This document shows positions 31,519-42,827 of a DNA stretch of 64,000 nucleotides, in pieces (the stretch's first letter is position 1; each line of letters opens with the position of its first letter). The stretch spans positions 10,691,948-10,755,947 of the forward strand of contig CM043006.1 in the NCBI GenBank assembly GCA_023678885.1, read 5' to 3'. This DNA comes from Pogostemon cablin. Taxonomy: Eukaryota; Streptophyta; Magnoliopsida; Lamiales; Lamiaceae. The notes under the pieces were generated by a model. It searched no databases, was not told where the DNA came from, and saw only the letters and a list, made by a program, of their open reading frames with translations. The position numbers and the translations under genes were made by a program.

Positions 31519-33542
31519 ATGTCAAGCTCGAAAGGTATGTTTTCTTGGTTATTTGCCCTAGGATTGAAGTTTCATTACGTTATTGTGAGATGGGTAGGTT
31601 GAATTAACTGATTTCTTGAGGGATTTTGGTGTGGGAGTTGAACTTTTATGCATGATTTCGTATGAAGAGTTGATGGGTTCGAATTTAGTTGATTAATTAT
31701 TTTCAAACCTGATGTTTATGAAGAATTAGGATGGAATTGAGTAGTGTGAGTGAAGCATGATGGATTTTGAGTTACTTTCTTGAATTTTTGAAGCATGCTT
31801 GTCGTTTACTATGTTGTGGGTTGATCTTATTGCATAATTGATGATTGGAATGAAGTTGAATAAGTGTGAGAGTTGAATTGTTGGATCATGAGGATAGAAC
31901 ATGCTTGTTTGGTTAGACTATGCATTGAAAAACTTGAAGTCTTAAGTAGAGTTAAATGCATTAGCTTGGTTTTCCTTTCTTGGTTGTTGGTATTGAAGTA
32001 TTGTTTTCAGGAAAAGGAAAGGAAGCTGAGGTTCGTTCTAAGAAAAGGCAAGATAGACCGTCTCGTGAAGATGCAGTGACAAAGAAGCTAAGGCTTCAAG
32101 AGCGGTTGCCTTTGAATTTCAAGATTCGGATGAATGAATGGGGTGAGATCAAGGAGAAATGGGGAGAATTGTCAGATAAGATTGTTCGAACAAGGTATCA
32201 AGATGATGGAGCGATGATTACAATGCACATTCGAGATGATATCCTGTAGATGTTTGATCAAGTTGGTATTCATCACTTCATAGTTGAAAAGGCCTACTTA
32301 TTTCCATGTGACTGTGGAAGTATTATGTTCATTTACTGTGAAGAAAGGGTCGACCAATCTTCCGTATGAGTGTTCGTTCCAGCTCGGAGGTGAGCATAGG
32401 ACATGGTAGCAGAGGATTTGAACATATTGTTTCAGACTCCTAGGGAGATTTCGAGGAATGAGAATGGGTATTTCAATGCTAATAGATTCTGGAGAGAGAT
32501 TTCTGGTGAGGATGTGGATTACAAGACTAGCAGTGCTCGTGCTTCGTTGATTCAGAATCCAGTAATCTGGTATATGTATAGAATATTGAGCAATACTTTG
32601 TTTGCCCGTTCTGAAGGAAATTGTGTAGCGAGGGGAGAGTTGTATGCTCTCTGGTGCATGCTCAATAAAGTGAGGTTCAACATGGGCTCTTACTTTATTA
32701 ATCTGCTATGGAGGCTCAGATGTTCTCCGTTTCAGAGAGTGAACATAGAAGAGTTGTTTACTTCGATAGCTGAGTACTATCATATGGACTTCACCAGCAT
32801 TTCACCCATCCTGGAGGATCCCGACTTGGTGATGAGTACGTGTGTGAAGGGTGGATTCGCCCATCTGAGGGATGAAGATTGGTTCTTCACGAGGGGATCG
32901 AAGCCCTTTACTTTCATATTGTCTTTTGATTTAGGTGTGTTGACTACTATTCGGAATGAGGGGAACATGTTGATGAACACACTAGGGCATACTGCTCTCT
33001 CCATCATTTGCTTGACAAAGGGTGATTGAAGGACTGTAGCTCAGATGTATGCTGAGGGGATGATGGAGGAGCTTCAGAGGATTGTAGAAAAGGGACATTT
33101 TCAGCCACATCCGCAGCAGCAGCAGCAGGAGCTTGGAGAGGATCAGGTGGATCCGGAGATGGGAGATTCACAGCCGCACAAGATGCCACCACGACCCATT
33201 CTAGCAGTGCCACAGTATCAATAGGCTGGTCCTGATGCTTATTTTCAGGAGCAGTTTCGATTGATTCATGAGCAGTTTGCCATACTGAATGCAAACCAGC
33301 AGCAGACAAATAGGCAGCTGGAATTGGTGAATGCGAACTATGCAACACATGATGGGAAGTACAACACGCTGTAGAATAACTATGTGGAGATGGATAGGAG
33401 ATTGGAGAGGATGTATGCACATGAGCGCGAGTTGGATAGAAAGCTAAACAGTTTTCATAGAGATTTGGATCGATTGCGCGTGGAGATGGGTGATGGAGAT
33501 GATGAAGAGGGTGCGAGTGATGATGATGCTCCGGAGGAGTAA
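31519..33542 (+). pseudogene. Env-position ORF (Athila ORF-1-like), spliced, with stops
   Basis: A short first exon, MSSSK (31519-31534), ends at AAAG|GTATGT. A 476-bp intron (31535-32010) ends TTGTTTTCAG|GA. Joining the exons keeps the frame and gives a Lys/Arg-rich N-terminus (GKGKEAEVRSKKRQ). Downstream, the region 32100-33029 resembles the plant ATHILA ORF-1/putative transposon protein family: RTRYQDDG, then MVAEDLNILFQTP, WYMYRILSNTLFARSE and LYALWCMLNKV. The C-terminus (about 33040-33540) is Gln-rich, then coiled-coil-like, then an acidic tail DDEEGASDDDAPEE. Breaks: stops at 32247, 33027, 33222 and 33372, and a frameshift pair near 32285 and 32400. Function is unknown, and no clear membrane segment is visible. 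Confidence 0.7.
31535..32010 (+). other. Predicted intron in the env-position ORF
   Basis: Donor AG|GTATGT and acceptor TTTTCAG|GA match plant consensus. The interior is T-rich with many stops, and removing it joins two frames in phase (split codon G|GA, Gly). Confidence 0.65.
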
Positions 33543-34883
33543 TGAGCACCAGGTTTTGTTCTTTGTCTGTTTCATCTCATCTCCCTTCTCTTTTTCTCTT
33601 TACAGGATGTGTATTTGTGGTGTGAGTGGCATGTACGTATATTGAATTAATTGGATGCTAGATTGAAAGGTGATGTTGATACTTGAGGGTGTTTACACTT
33701 GTATGTATTGTCTTGCTATAAGGGTTTTTGGTTTAATATGATGCATTCGTATTTTACATGTGTTAATTTTTATTGATTAGAAGAATGTATGCTTGATAAG
33801 TATGTGAATTTATTGTGAAATTGATCTTGGTTATTTACTTTCTATTTACCCATGTGAGGATTTGAGTCAGTTAAATATACTAGTTCATGATAATTTATTC
33901 TTGAGGGAATCATTCGTATGACCGTATTCTAGAACATGGCATGACGTCTTGTGTGAGACTTATGATTGAGGAATTACTAGGATATGATCTTAGGACATTA
34001 TTGTGTAATCAAGTCACTTAACCCAAATTTTACCTTACCTGTTAATATATGTATCATTGTAAGCCCTTTTGAGCCTTAAAAAGCTTTTTCTTTGGCAAGC
34101 CTTGATAAAAAAGCCTTATTAAACCTTTAGTTGAGCCTTGTTGAGTATCCTATTCATTAGTAGAGAGTTGAGGTGTGTAAGTGCTTGAAAGAATGAAAAA
34201 GGTGGAAGCTTGGGTGAGAATTATGAAAAAGAAAGAAGTATGGTTAAATCTTGTTTAAGGGTAGTGCCTGAAACTGGTACCCCGACTTCTTAGAAGGGTA
34301 GTGCCCAAAATTGGTTCTCTTGCTCATTGAAGAAAGATGATGTTGATGCTAAGAGAAAGAAAGAGAATCAGACTACGAAGTTTATGAGAAGAAGATGGAG
34401 AAACAGACGAAGCTATATGATGAAAAGCAAAACTCCAAGGTAATTCTCTACTAGTGAATTAGTCATTTTACCTAATTCTCCTACCTTTACCAAAGAGCCA
34501 ACATTACAACCTAAAAGCAAGTCATTTGTGATCATAGTAAGGAATTGATTATAAGTTGAGTTTTGAGACCCTTGTCAAGCTTATGGTTACAAGGAAGTAT
34601 GGATTGAATAAGAGCTTATACACTGACCTGATAAAGTGTACATCTTTTACACTTGAGAGTGAGAGTAAATATTTACCTTGTGAGCTAGATGATTTTGTAC
34701 TCCAAAAGGTGTTGTAATTGAGTGATGTTTTGCAAGAATGATGTATATGATGCTAGTAATACTTGTGTTCGATTGATGAATTGCATGTGTAAGTATGAAT
34801 TGTATTGGTAGTTGGTGAATTTTACACTACTCTTTGGTTTTGATTTCGTTCCATCGGACAAGCAACATATAAGTATGGGGGTT
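33543..34883 (+). other. 3' untranslated region of copy A
   Basis: The region is non-coding but conserved with 48994-50283 and 61000-62218. Shared landmarks are ATGACAAG/TGATAATTTATTCTTGAG, AAGCCCTTTTGAGCCTT with repeated AAGCCTT words, a doubled GGTAGTGCCTGAAACTGGTACC motif (34259-34320), and a final TAAGTATGGGGGTT polypurine tract. Confidence 0.7.
34871..34883 (+). other. Polypurine tract of copy A
   Basis: AAGTATGGGGGTT lies immediately before the LTR start TGACGAG. It primes plus-strand synthesis in LTR retrotransposons. Confidence 0.8.
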
Positions 34884-36454
34884 TGACGAGCCCGGATTCG
34901 TGTACTTATGGTATGATAAATGATTGTAATCGATGTGAATCGGTATATACGGTGGAAAGTCACGAGTCAGGTGTCTACAAGGCTATTTGAGTTGATTTTT
35001 GAAGGAAAATGAGTTGGAATTGATCGGATTCGGAAACAGGAAGAAGCAGCCACACGATTCTACCAAGCATGGGTCGGATTCGACCAGGAAAGAGGGAGTT
35101 TGACCAGCACTGCTGGTCGAACTGAGTGCGGAAAAGTGCTATTCGACCAAGACAGAAGAGTTCGACCAAACCACTTGGTCGAACCATGGTCGAACTCGAA
35201 GCATAAATAGAAGCAGTACCGGTTCGACTAGGAAGTATCCAGTTTGACCAGGACTCTGGTCGAATTCGGGATCTGAGGCCATTACAGGCAAGTTTGACCT
35301 GGAGTTAAACCTGCCTAGGCGAGTTCGACCCACATGTTTGGTCAAAATGATGTACGGACACTTATCAAATTCATGTTTTTACACCTTCAATGCGTGTGTT
35401 CGCTCAAAAAACCCATCCAAGGCCTGTAAGGAGAGTTTACAAGTATAAAAGATGAGCTTTCGCAGGAGAAAAAGGGGATCATTCATCAAGAATTTATCAT
35501 ATATCCATCACCAACCCTACCATCATCCAGAGGAGTCGTGAGGAGAGGTTCGTCTGGCGAGCCAAGTAAGATCATACCAACTAGCCATGATTGCTCCTAG
35601 ATTAATCATGGGCTAGAACTGCTCCGGTAGTTCTAGGATTATGAAAGTTTTATGAGTTAAGTGAATTTCCATGTGTAAATTCCGTACAACACTACTTGCG
35701 GTTTATTCTATATAAGAATGTACCTTTTTAATTCATACTCACGATCGTTTTGTGCATCTTTAACTGTTATGTAGATTCTGAATACATCTCTTGGTTATTG
35801 ATTTAGTTCGTTCACCGCTGAGCAGGATTACATGTTATAATTCTAAGTGAAGGGATTTCGAAGTCTTATTAGAACTATCTTATATAGATATTTATTAATT
35901 GAATCATATTCGGGTTAATAAGTAGGATAAAGAGTATAACTTTATTGTACCTAAAAAGGGAGATCAAATCCGGTTAGAGTACTAAGTGCACGGGAAATAA
36001 TTAATTATGATAGTACCTAGAAAGGGGGATAAAGTATACTTCTTGCTTCGAGTTTATTCACACGTGTCATACACTTGCTTACTTGTGTCTATAGAGTACG
36101 CTTGTATGGTTTAATGATGCGTCCATATTCCACAAGACAGAGTCAGACATCAACACATGGAAATGAAATTAATAAGTAAAACTGGATGACCTGAAGAACT
36201 ACTTAATTACTTACTTGATCACAACTGTAATTTCTCTATTGCTTGCTTACTTTCCTTGCCATTATAATTATATGTTATTTTGTTTCGTAACCAAATCAAA
36301 TCTAATTGTTAGCATAATCTTAGTTAATTAGAACATAATTAAATTGATAATCATCCTTCCTTTGGGTTCGATAATCACTTGGTTTCCTATCAAAACTACA
36401 ATTGATATCCTTATACTTGAGGAATAATTTTGTGTGTTGAGAAAACGCTCATCA
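34884..36454 (+). mobile_element. 3' LTR of copy A (1,571 bp)
   Basis: The LTR starts TGACGAG and ends AAAACGCTCATCA. It holds a TTCGACC/GGTCGAA cluster at 35040-35345, a TATA box at 35443-35450 in ACAAGTATAAAAG, the GTACAACACTACTTG block near 35686 and the TGTTATGTAGATTCTGAATA block near 35767. The right end is complete and abuts viral sequence at 36455. Confidence 0.92.
35040..35345. repeat. TTCGACC/GGTCGAA cluster in U3 of copy A
   Basis: GTTCGACCA, ATTCGACCA and TTGGTCGAAC words alternate with about 15-30-bp spacing, 100-400 bp upstream of the TATA box. Confidence 0.85.
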
Positions 36455-37582
36455 GAGAGGTCAAGCGGGGTAAGCCGAGACTTGTGATCAACTACAAAGG
36501 GATCAACAATATTTTAGAGTTCGATGGATACTACATACCAAGTAGAGAACACTTGGTCAACTGTATCAAGAATGCAAAGGTATTCTCAAAGTTTGATTGC
36601 AAATCTGGGTTCTACCAGATTAGAATGGTACAAGGAAGTAAGAAATTCACAGTCTTATCCACACCACAAGGCCATTATATCTAGAATGACATGCCCATGG
36701 GCTTGGCGAACGCACACAGATATAACAAAGGAAGATGGATAATCTTTTCAAAGATTATTTCTCATTCATGTTTGTTTATGCGGATGACATCCTCATAGCC
36801 TCAAAGAACATGAATGAGCATTTGGCTCATCTGGAAGTATTTTCAGAAGTATGTCACAAAGAAGGATTAGTGCTTTTTGAAAAGAAAGCAGTAATTGTAA
36901 CAAGGCAGATCGAGTTTCTTGGAGTTGAGATCGATGAGTCCTGAATTATTCTACAACCACACATTGTAGAAAAGGTTTAAGGATTTCCTGAATATTTCAA
37001 AGACAAGAAGAAACTCCAAAGCTTCTTAGGAGTTGTCAACTTTGCTAGAATGTTCATCAACAATCTGGCGCAATACAGGAAGGTGTTCAGTCCTCTATTG
37101 AAAAAAGATGGTAAATTCAAATAGGAGGAATCACACTGAGCAATGGTTAAACAACTAAAGGAGGTTTGCCAGAAGCTCCCCAAGTTAGCTATACTGAATG
37201 ACGAGGATGAACTGGTACTCTACATAGACGCCAGTGACTATTGGTGGGCAACGGTTCTAATTAAGTTCACACCAAAAGGAGAAGTGCCATGCAGATACTA
37301 TAGCAAACTCTTTGTGGAGAATAAAGCTAAGAGATGACATATCAATGAAAAGGAGTTCTTTGCGGTTCGAAAGACGTTCAAAAAATGGTCGTTATTTCTT
37401 CTTGCGAATAAATTCATCATCAAAATTGATAACACAAGCGTCAAAGCCTTTTTGAAAAATAAAATTGAATCTAAACCAAAAAGGCTAGATTATTAATATG
37501 GCAAGCAGAATGCCAATATTATGATTTTAATATTGTCATTATTAATCTGTTGATAATGTTTTGGCAGATTTCCTGACGAGAG
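36455..37582 (+). pseudogene. Endogenous caulimovirid RT-RNase H, broken
   Basis: The sequence starts mid-domain directly after the LTR. It differs from the gypsy RT nearby and resembles plant pararetrovirus polymerases: NYKGINNILEFDGYYIP, SKFDCKSGFYQIRM, then YADDILIASKN at about 36777, IEFLGVEID and KKLQSFLGVVNFARMF. RNase H-like LYIDASDYWWATVL, HINEKEFFAVRKTF and VLADFLTRDGG follow. Breaks: stop at 36682, frame change near 36690-36740, stops near 36942 and 36979, further stops near 37123 and 37138, stop near 37335 and later small deletions. It has no 5' capsid or movement genes and is not functional. Confidence 0.82.
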
Positions 37583-38545
37583 ATGGAGGGAGCTGAAATA
37601 GACTCCATCCTGACTATTTCAAAGCACCTGATGGACAACCTTGAGTTTCTCCAGAGTGAATTCGAGAATCTGGCACTCAATGCAAAGCGTATTGGAAGAA
37701 TACAAGAAAGTGATCAGACCAAAGGGTTTAATCGCATACGAGATTGCATTCGCAACAATGCGAGTCTATTTGAGTCATTACGAGAGCCACTCTTTCGGGC
37801 TGCTGATAGCAATAGCAATCAAAAAAAGAGAGTAGTCGAGAACGGGGCTCTAAACCCGAAGCAAGGGATTCAAGAACCCTTAACACAAGTCCTAGATTGG
37901 AACATCCAAAAGAGGAACCGGTCCAAGGAAAATTTGAAGACCTGCAGTCACACCTAGACTCGACGACTCAACCCAGCACCTCTGGGTCAAAGAGGGAGAG
38001 ATCAACCTTAGACCTATGACGGGCACTACTAAGGTTGGTATTAATTTAGCTGATTTCTCTTATTGGCAGGAATATCAGGCCAGCTGGGAGAAATTGAATA
38101 CCAGATAACGAATCCGACCAAAGAAATGTCGTGTGGATATATAAAGGGAATATCCAGAAGTTTGGATGCGAGAAGGATCAAATCCTAATGATGTGAAGCA
38201 ATGGTATGATTTTGGAGCACTAGCTTTAGTATATACTATTGCACCAAGCTTCCTAGAGCTTTCAAAACTCTCAGAATAGCTAGGAAAAATAGTTTTTAAG
38301 GCAAGGGAAAACAACACAACTTTATCCAGATGAGATGTATTGGAGCTTTATTTTACTAGTGCGGCACCAGAACCAGTAGGAAAAGGCAACCATGAGGCCT
38401 ATCATTTCATCAAGCCAAGAAGACCAGACATTCCAGCATTAAATAAAATCAAGGAGTCTTCCAAAAAAGAACCAATCTTGGTTTCTACATTTTCTGAAGA
38501 ACAAATCTCTACGCGCAGAGCTAGGGGTTTGTTTACCTATATTTA
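37583..38545 (+). pseudogene. Endogenous caulimovirid downstream ORF remnant
   Basis: Pieces in two or three frames follow the polymerase: RPKGLIAYEIAFATMRVYLS and HYESHSFGLLIAIAI (37700-37835), then a charged spacer. A piece near 38160-38290 has VWMREGSNPNDVKQWYDFG, and a terminal piece lies at 38340-38546 (EAYHFIKPRRPDIPALNKI). A protein ORF after the polymerase fits some angiosperm endogenous caulimovirids (florendovirus-type), an assignment I infer from layout only. Frameshifts and stops separate the pieces. The segment ends at a TTTAGTCTT overlap with the next LTR. Confidence 0.6.
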
Positions 38546-39989
38546 GTCTTTAGTCTTTTATTGAGACGAATTGGTACATTTATGGGGAAAGTCAAGAATC
38601 AGAACAAGGGCTATTTTAACATACTTGTATAGAAAAACAGGTGAAAAAGGCTCAGAATTAGAAGACACGATTTTGGACGCGCGATTAGAGTGTTGTTCGA
38701 CCAAGATAGCATGTTCGACCAACATCAGTTTGGTGGAACAGAGGGTGACAAGTCGAGCAGATTGCCAAAACCCATCCAGAGAAGTAGCTCGACTTGGAGG
38801 TGTTGCTCGACCAACATCTGCTTGGTCGAGCAGATGAGAAGAAATCGAACAAAGTGGACAAAACTTACAGTGAGCTCGTTCGACTTGAAGGGCTTGCTCA
38901 ACCAAGAATCAATGTGGTTGAGCAAGAGCAGTTTGGACGAACAGAATGCCAAAAATCGCCCAAAGATCTTGCTCGACTAGTAGCTTCTTGTTCGACCAGT
39001 ATGCCTTGGCCGAACGGCGTGTCGCTGATGCTATTTATGGTAATTCCGGATGTTTTTTACCAAATTTGACATGTGCTTCAAGTAAAGGCCCATCCTAAGC
39101 CCATAAGGAGAGCTCACAAGTATAAAAGGGGATATAGATCACATCATTATTGATCGGAGAGATTGAATTGGAGAGAGACCACAACAATACTACACCCCAC
39201 AAGGGGGGATCACCCCCCAACCATCATCCGCATCCTTTCCTCCATCCATCCATCACTTTGAAGATTCGTTCGTGAATCAAGAGGAGAATTCAAGATGGAG
39301 AAGGGTTTTATTCGTAGATGCTCATATCTAGGGTTTTATTCGTTTCTTAATTTATCTTGTATTTTCCAGATATTTGGGTAAGATCTATCCAACACCCATG
39401 ATTGTTCTTCGTAACATCATGTTCTAGAGCCTTTTTGGTAGAACTAGGGTTGTGAAAGTTTTTACCAATTAATTAAACTTTTGTATGTAAACTCCGTACA
39501 ACACTACTTGTGGATTTATTTTATATATGATTGTGCCTTTTTAATTTATACTCACGGTCATTTTGTGCATCATTAACTATTATGTAGAGTCTGAATACAT
39601 ATCTTGGTTATTGATTGAGTGCGTTCACTGCTGAGCAGGATTCCATGTCATGATTCAAAGTGAGGGGACTCTGAATCTTAATTAGAACTATCATATATGA
39701 ATACTTATTAATTGAATTGAATTCGGGTTAGTAAGTAGGATAAAGAGGATAATTTTATAGTACCTATAAAGGGAGATCATATTGGGTTAGAGTACCAATT
39801 GGCCAGGAAATAATTGATACTGATTGTACATAGACAGGGGGTGGAATTATATCTCTTGCTCCGAGGTTATTCACACGTGTTACACACTTATTTACCTGTG
39901 TCTATAAAATAGATTCGCATGGTTTAGTGATGCATCCATATTCCACAAGGCAGAGTCGAGCATCAACACACGAAAGGGAGATTAATGAG
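38546..39989 (+). mobile_element. 5' LTR of D, part 1
   Basis: The sequence begins TTAGTCTTTTATTGAGACG, matching position 50343 of the 3' LTR, so the first 60 bp are missing. It has a microrepeat cluster at 38690-39015 and TATA at 39121-39127. The LTR is interrupted at 39989, where the copy of ATGAG made by insertion of E stands. Confidence 0.9.
38690..39015. repeat. TTCGACC/GCTCGACC cluster in U3 of D
   Basis: GTTCGACCA, GCTCGACCA, TGGTCGAGC and GGTCGA-type words alternate. This LTR subtype mixes TTCGACC with CTCGACC, unlike copy A. Confidence 0.85.
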
Positions 39990-41509
39990 TGATTAGCCAT
40001 AACTTGTAGTCGGGTTGATCAATTCAAGAATTTATCGAACCACAGGGAGGTCGATGCTAGAACTTAAGCAAGATCACGTTTATCGCAATTTTATAGAGAC
40101 TAAACATCAATGATTGGTTTTTGAAACACAAGTAAAAGATGAGTGGTTTTCCAAGTTGAGTAAAAGTGAGATTAACAACACTAATGAAGTGGTAATTTAA
40201 GGATTCATGCATTAAACTCATATGTATCAAGGGTTAAGATTAAGGGCCCACACATATGTCACCTACACTTCCTCTCGAAATGCATAGGATGTAGATCATT
40301 TTCACAATCTCAAAAGAGCTTAAAGGTTAGTTCTCAATTAAACTATTCCAACTAGGTACTAAGTTCAATTAAAGAGTCCCTTCATATAATTAATTGACTT
40401 CTCAATCTAATTAATCACATGTTCTATCAATGGGTTCTAAATCCTAAAGGATTTCTCAATCTCTTTACAATTTATAATGAACATGAGCTGTTTGATGAAA
40501 TGATTCACTCAACTATCCTAAGCATATAATTGATCTCTCAATCTAATCATATATTTAGAACAATCAAACACACAAAACATCATAAATCTCAAGATATTAA
40601 GCATCAATGATATAAAATCAAATATCTTAATGAACATATGAATTTAATTACATAGATCCACAAATTATCCGACAACTTTCATGTTGCTAATCTCAAAAGG
40701 GAGATTAGCCTACAATCTTCATAAGATCCTTAACATAGACATTAAAAACCTTACAAATCATGGTAAACTATAGGATTAACACAAAATTGGAATGAAAACT
40801 CCCTTGGATTGGATCCAATTGAATCTCCTTTCTTCCTTTGGTGATCACCCACTCTTCCTTGCTTCTTCACTTGATTTGGATGGAAACTTTATGGTGAGAT
40901 GATGATGGAGTGATTAGATGGTTGAATTTGATGAAGGATATGGTGTAAAATGAAGGAATTGGTATGTGAGGTGTGTGGGCAGCTGAATTTCAGAATCTCT
41001 CTCTCCAAAATGTTGAATGAATTGATATATATACCCCTTGAAGACCTTTTAGAAGATGTGTAAAAATTTCCTGTTTCTGGCACCGACACAACTCGTGTGT
41101 TGCAGCATGAGTCGAGTCGTGTCAGGGTTTACAAGTCAACTTTCACTCAAGACGTCACACGAGTCATGTGCTGACGCACGGCCAATGGGTGGCCGTGTTG
41201 GATGAATTGATGTTCCCGCACGACTTTCCCTTACAGGCCCATGTTGGCTACACGGGTCGTATGCTGAGACACGACACGTGCGCCTGACACGGGCAGTCGT
41301 GTTGCTGCTACCCTGCCTCTTCTTTTTCGTTTCATCTTCTGTCTCCAGTTTTGCTCATTTTTTCACATGTTTTACATATTATTAAGTTCATTCACACTCA
41401 ATTCCATAAAAAACACATAACTCCATTAAAAAGCACATAAATACTGATAAAAATATATGAAAATAGATATAAAAAGACACTAAAATCTAGACAAAAATAT
41501 CACTCATCA
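39990..41509 (-). mobile_element. 3' LTR of E (1,520 bp)
   Basis: The plus-strand left end is TGATTAGCCATAACTTG and the right end is ATCACTCATCA. It lacks about 45 bp present in the other LTR between AAGTAAA repeats near 40130. A CACGACTCGTG-type cluster lies at 41080-41305. Confidence 0.92.
41080..41305. repeat. CACGA/TCGTG microrepeat cluster in U3 of E (3' LTR)
   Basis: Words ACACGA, CTCGTGTG, GAGTCGTGTC and CACGGG recur on both strands in a GC-richer patch. In the element's sense it lies about 200-430 bp after the LTR start. Confidence 0.75.
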
Positions 41510-41521
41510 CACCCCCAAACA
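41510..41521 (-). other. Polypurine tract of E
   Basis: Read on the minus strand, ATGTTTGGGGGTG immediately precedes the LTR start TGATGAGTGATA. Confidence 0.8.
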
Positions 41522-41843
41522 TGAAGTGTTGTGCGTCCCCGAACAAGGAAAATGATAAACCAAGGGTTGAGATTTTCACCTAGAAAAAGACTAAACGAAC
41601 ATAAGTAACAACACATCGATAGCAATAAAAATTACAATTTATGCTAACTCATCCTACAACATTAAACTCATAACATGAAAAATTAACAAGTTCAATCTAA
41701 AGAGAATAAAAGTGTAATATAATCCCTTTTTAGTCCATGCCTCACATAGGTTATAAATGTCACTCAACACTCTTTAAAGTAGAGTATTCATCACTCATTA
41801 ACCGATTGGCTTGAGTTGCTATAAGCTTACTCGTGGACTACAT
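41522..41843 (-). other. 3' untranslated region of E
   Basis: AT-rich sequence between the last coding remnant and the polypurine tract. No gene is seen. Confidence 0.5.
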
Positions 41844-42230
41844 TCACAAACCACCAAAGTTTCCATTAGTGATAAAAAAGGTCTGGAGCATCAAATCATC
41901 ATCAAGAAGAGCTTCTAGTAGACTTTCTCTTTCTCCTTTATCAATTTTCCAATCAAGGTCCGGAGCTTTCTTCCTATCAACATCACAAGAAGACAAGTTA
42001 GCATTTGATAATTTCATATAATCGTGAAGAAAGGAATTTAAGTTGTCAAAGAGAAGAGAATCATGATCCATTAGATCATCTAGAGGCTTTGTATGAGACT
42101 TGACTCCTTTTTCCTTATTGCACAAGAATGTGACTCTTTTTCCTTTTGAATTTAAGGATTATTCTTATCTTCCAACATCAATCTTTGCTCTTCCAGTAGC
42201 TAGAAACAGCTTTCCCAAAATGAGTGAAAC
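41844..42230 (-). pseudogene. E post-protease tail
   Basis: After the protease frame stops at 42231, translation continues with LGKLFLATGRAKIDV, the end of the protease, in a run broken by stops. A 93-codon frame (42125-41844) follows, with LDDLMDHDSLLFDNLNSFLHDYM and DLDWKIDKGERESLLEALL. A similar WKIDK segment occurs in deletion derivative D (48220-48245). The tail is acidic, of unknown function, and ends about 320 bp from the PPT. Confidence 0.55.
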
Positions 42231-42827
42231 TCAAGGGTCTTCCTTCACTTCCAACAACATGAAATCAACTGGGAAAGTTAGCCCTTTCACTTTCACCTCC
42301 ACATCTTCAACAATCCCTAATGGCTTCATAACTTTTCCATTTACTACTTCAAGACGGATAGTAGTAGGCTTTAGCTCTCCAATTTCAAGTTTTTTGAACG
42401 TGGCATGAGACATCACGTTGACGCTTGCCCCCAAGTCACACAATGCATCAAGAGCGCTCTTCCCTTCAAAATCACAAGGAATGATGAACATCCCCGGATC
42501 ACCAACCTTTGTAGGACCCCCTTTTTGCATCGACTCACTTGTTTCGGATGACTCTTCTTTCTTTCTCTCCTCATACTTTTTCTTAAGATTCTTCATATAT
42601 TCCTCAAACTCCTTTTTCTTCTCCTCCTTTACAAACATTTGTGGATATGGAATAGGGAATGGAGTGATCGGAATAACCCAATAATCACTTTTGTACTCCT
42701 CTTCTTTGACCTTCTCCTCCACTTTCTTTTCCTCTTGCACCCTTTTCCACTTAGGTATCCATTTAGACCCCTTATCTTCTTTTTTACTTACTTCTTCAAT
42801 TTCTCCAACAACATTGCTTTCCACCAC
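42231..42827 (-). pseudogene. E protease (retropepsin) region
   Basis: The first 100 residues are very Lys/Glu-rich and coiled-coil-like (FVKEEKKKEFEEYMKNLKKK). DPGMFIIPCDFEGKSALDAL leads into CDLGASVNVMSHATF, the aspartic protease motif, then LEIGELKPTTIRLEVVNGK and FPVDFMLLEV. A stop follows immediately before the usual L-I-L-G-R-P-F-L-A-T block, which lies in frame after it. The active Asp is kept. It would process the gag-containing precursor. Confidence 0.85.

Larger units (their letters stand above)
24691..36454 (+). mobile_element. Athila-like Ty3/gypsy copy A, 5' LTR missing
   Basis: The order is gag, microrepeat spacer, protease, RT, RNase H, integrase, second spacer, spliced env-position ORF, 3' UTR, polypurine tract and 3' LTR. 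RT before integrase defines Ty3/gypsy. The env-position ORF, the tRNA-Asp primer site of its relatives and the integrase C-terminus point to the Athila lineage. The left end is fused to a minus-strand LTR at about 24690, so the 5' LTR and target duplication are lost. Stops throughout make it inactive. Confidence 0.92.

Noticed and set aside
33004..33549. A 181-codon minus-strand His/Pro-rich frame
   Set aside because: It is the antisense of the Gln-rich/coiled-coil part of the env-position ORF. The plus strand has the family match.
36455..38545. Part of the gypsy A polymerase
   Set aside because: It lies outside the complete 3' LTR of A and its RT has a different sequence and motif set. A has its own RT at 27540-29188.
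38558..39069. Several 75-115-codon frames in LTR U3
   Set aside because: They translate the TTCGACC/GGTCGAG microrepeats upstream of the TATA box. Similar spurious frames appear in each LTR copy (50422-50893, 52613-53049 and 62244-62713).
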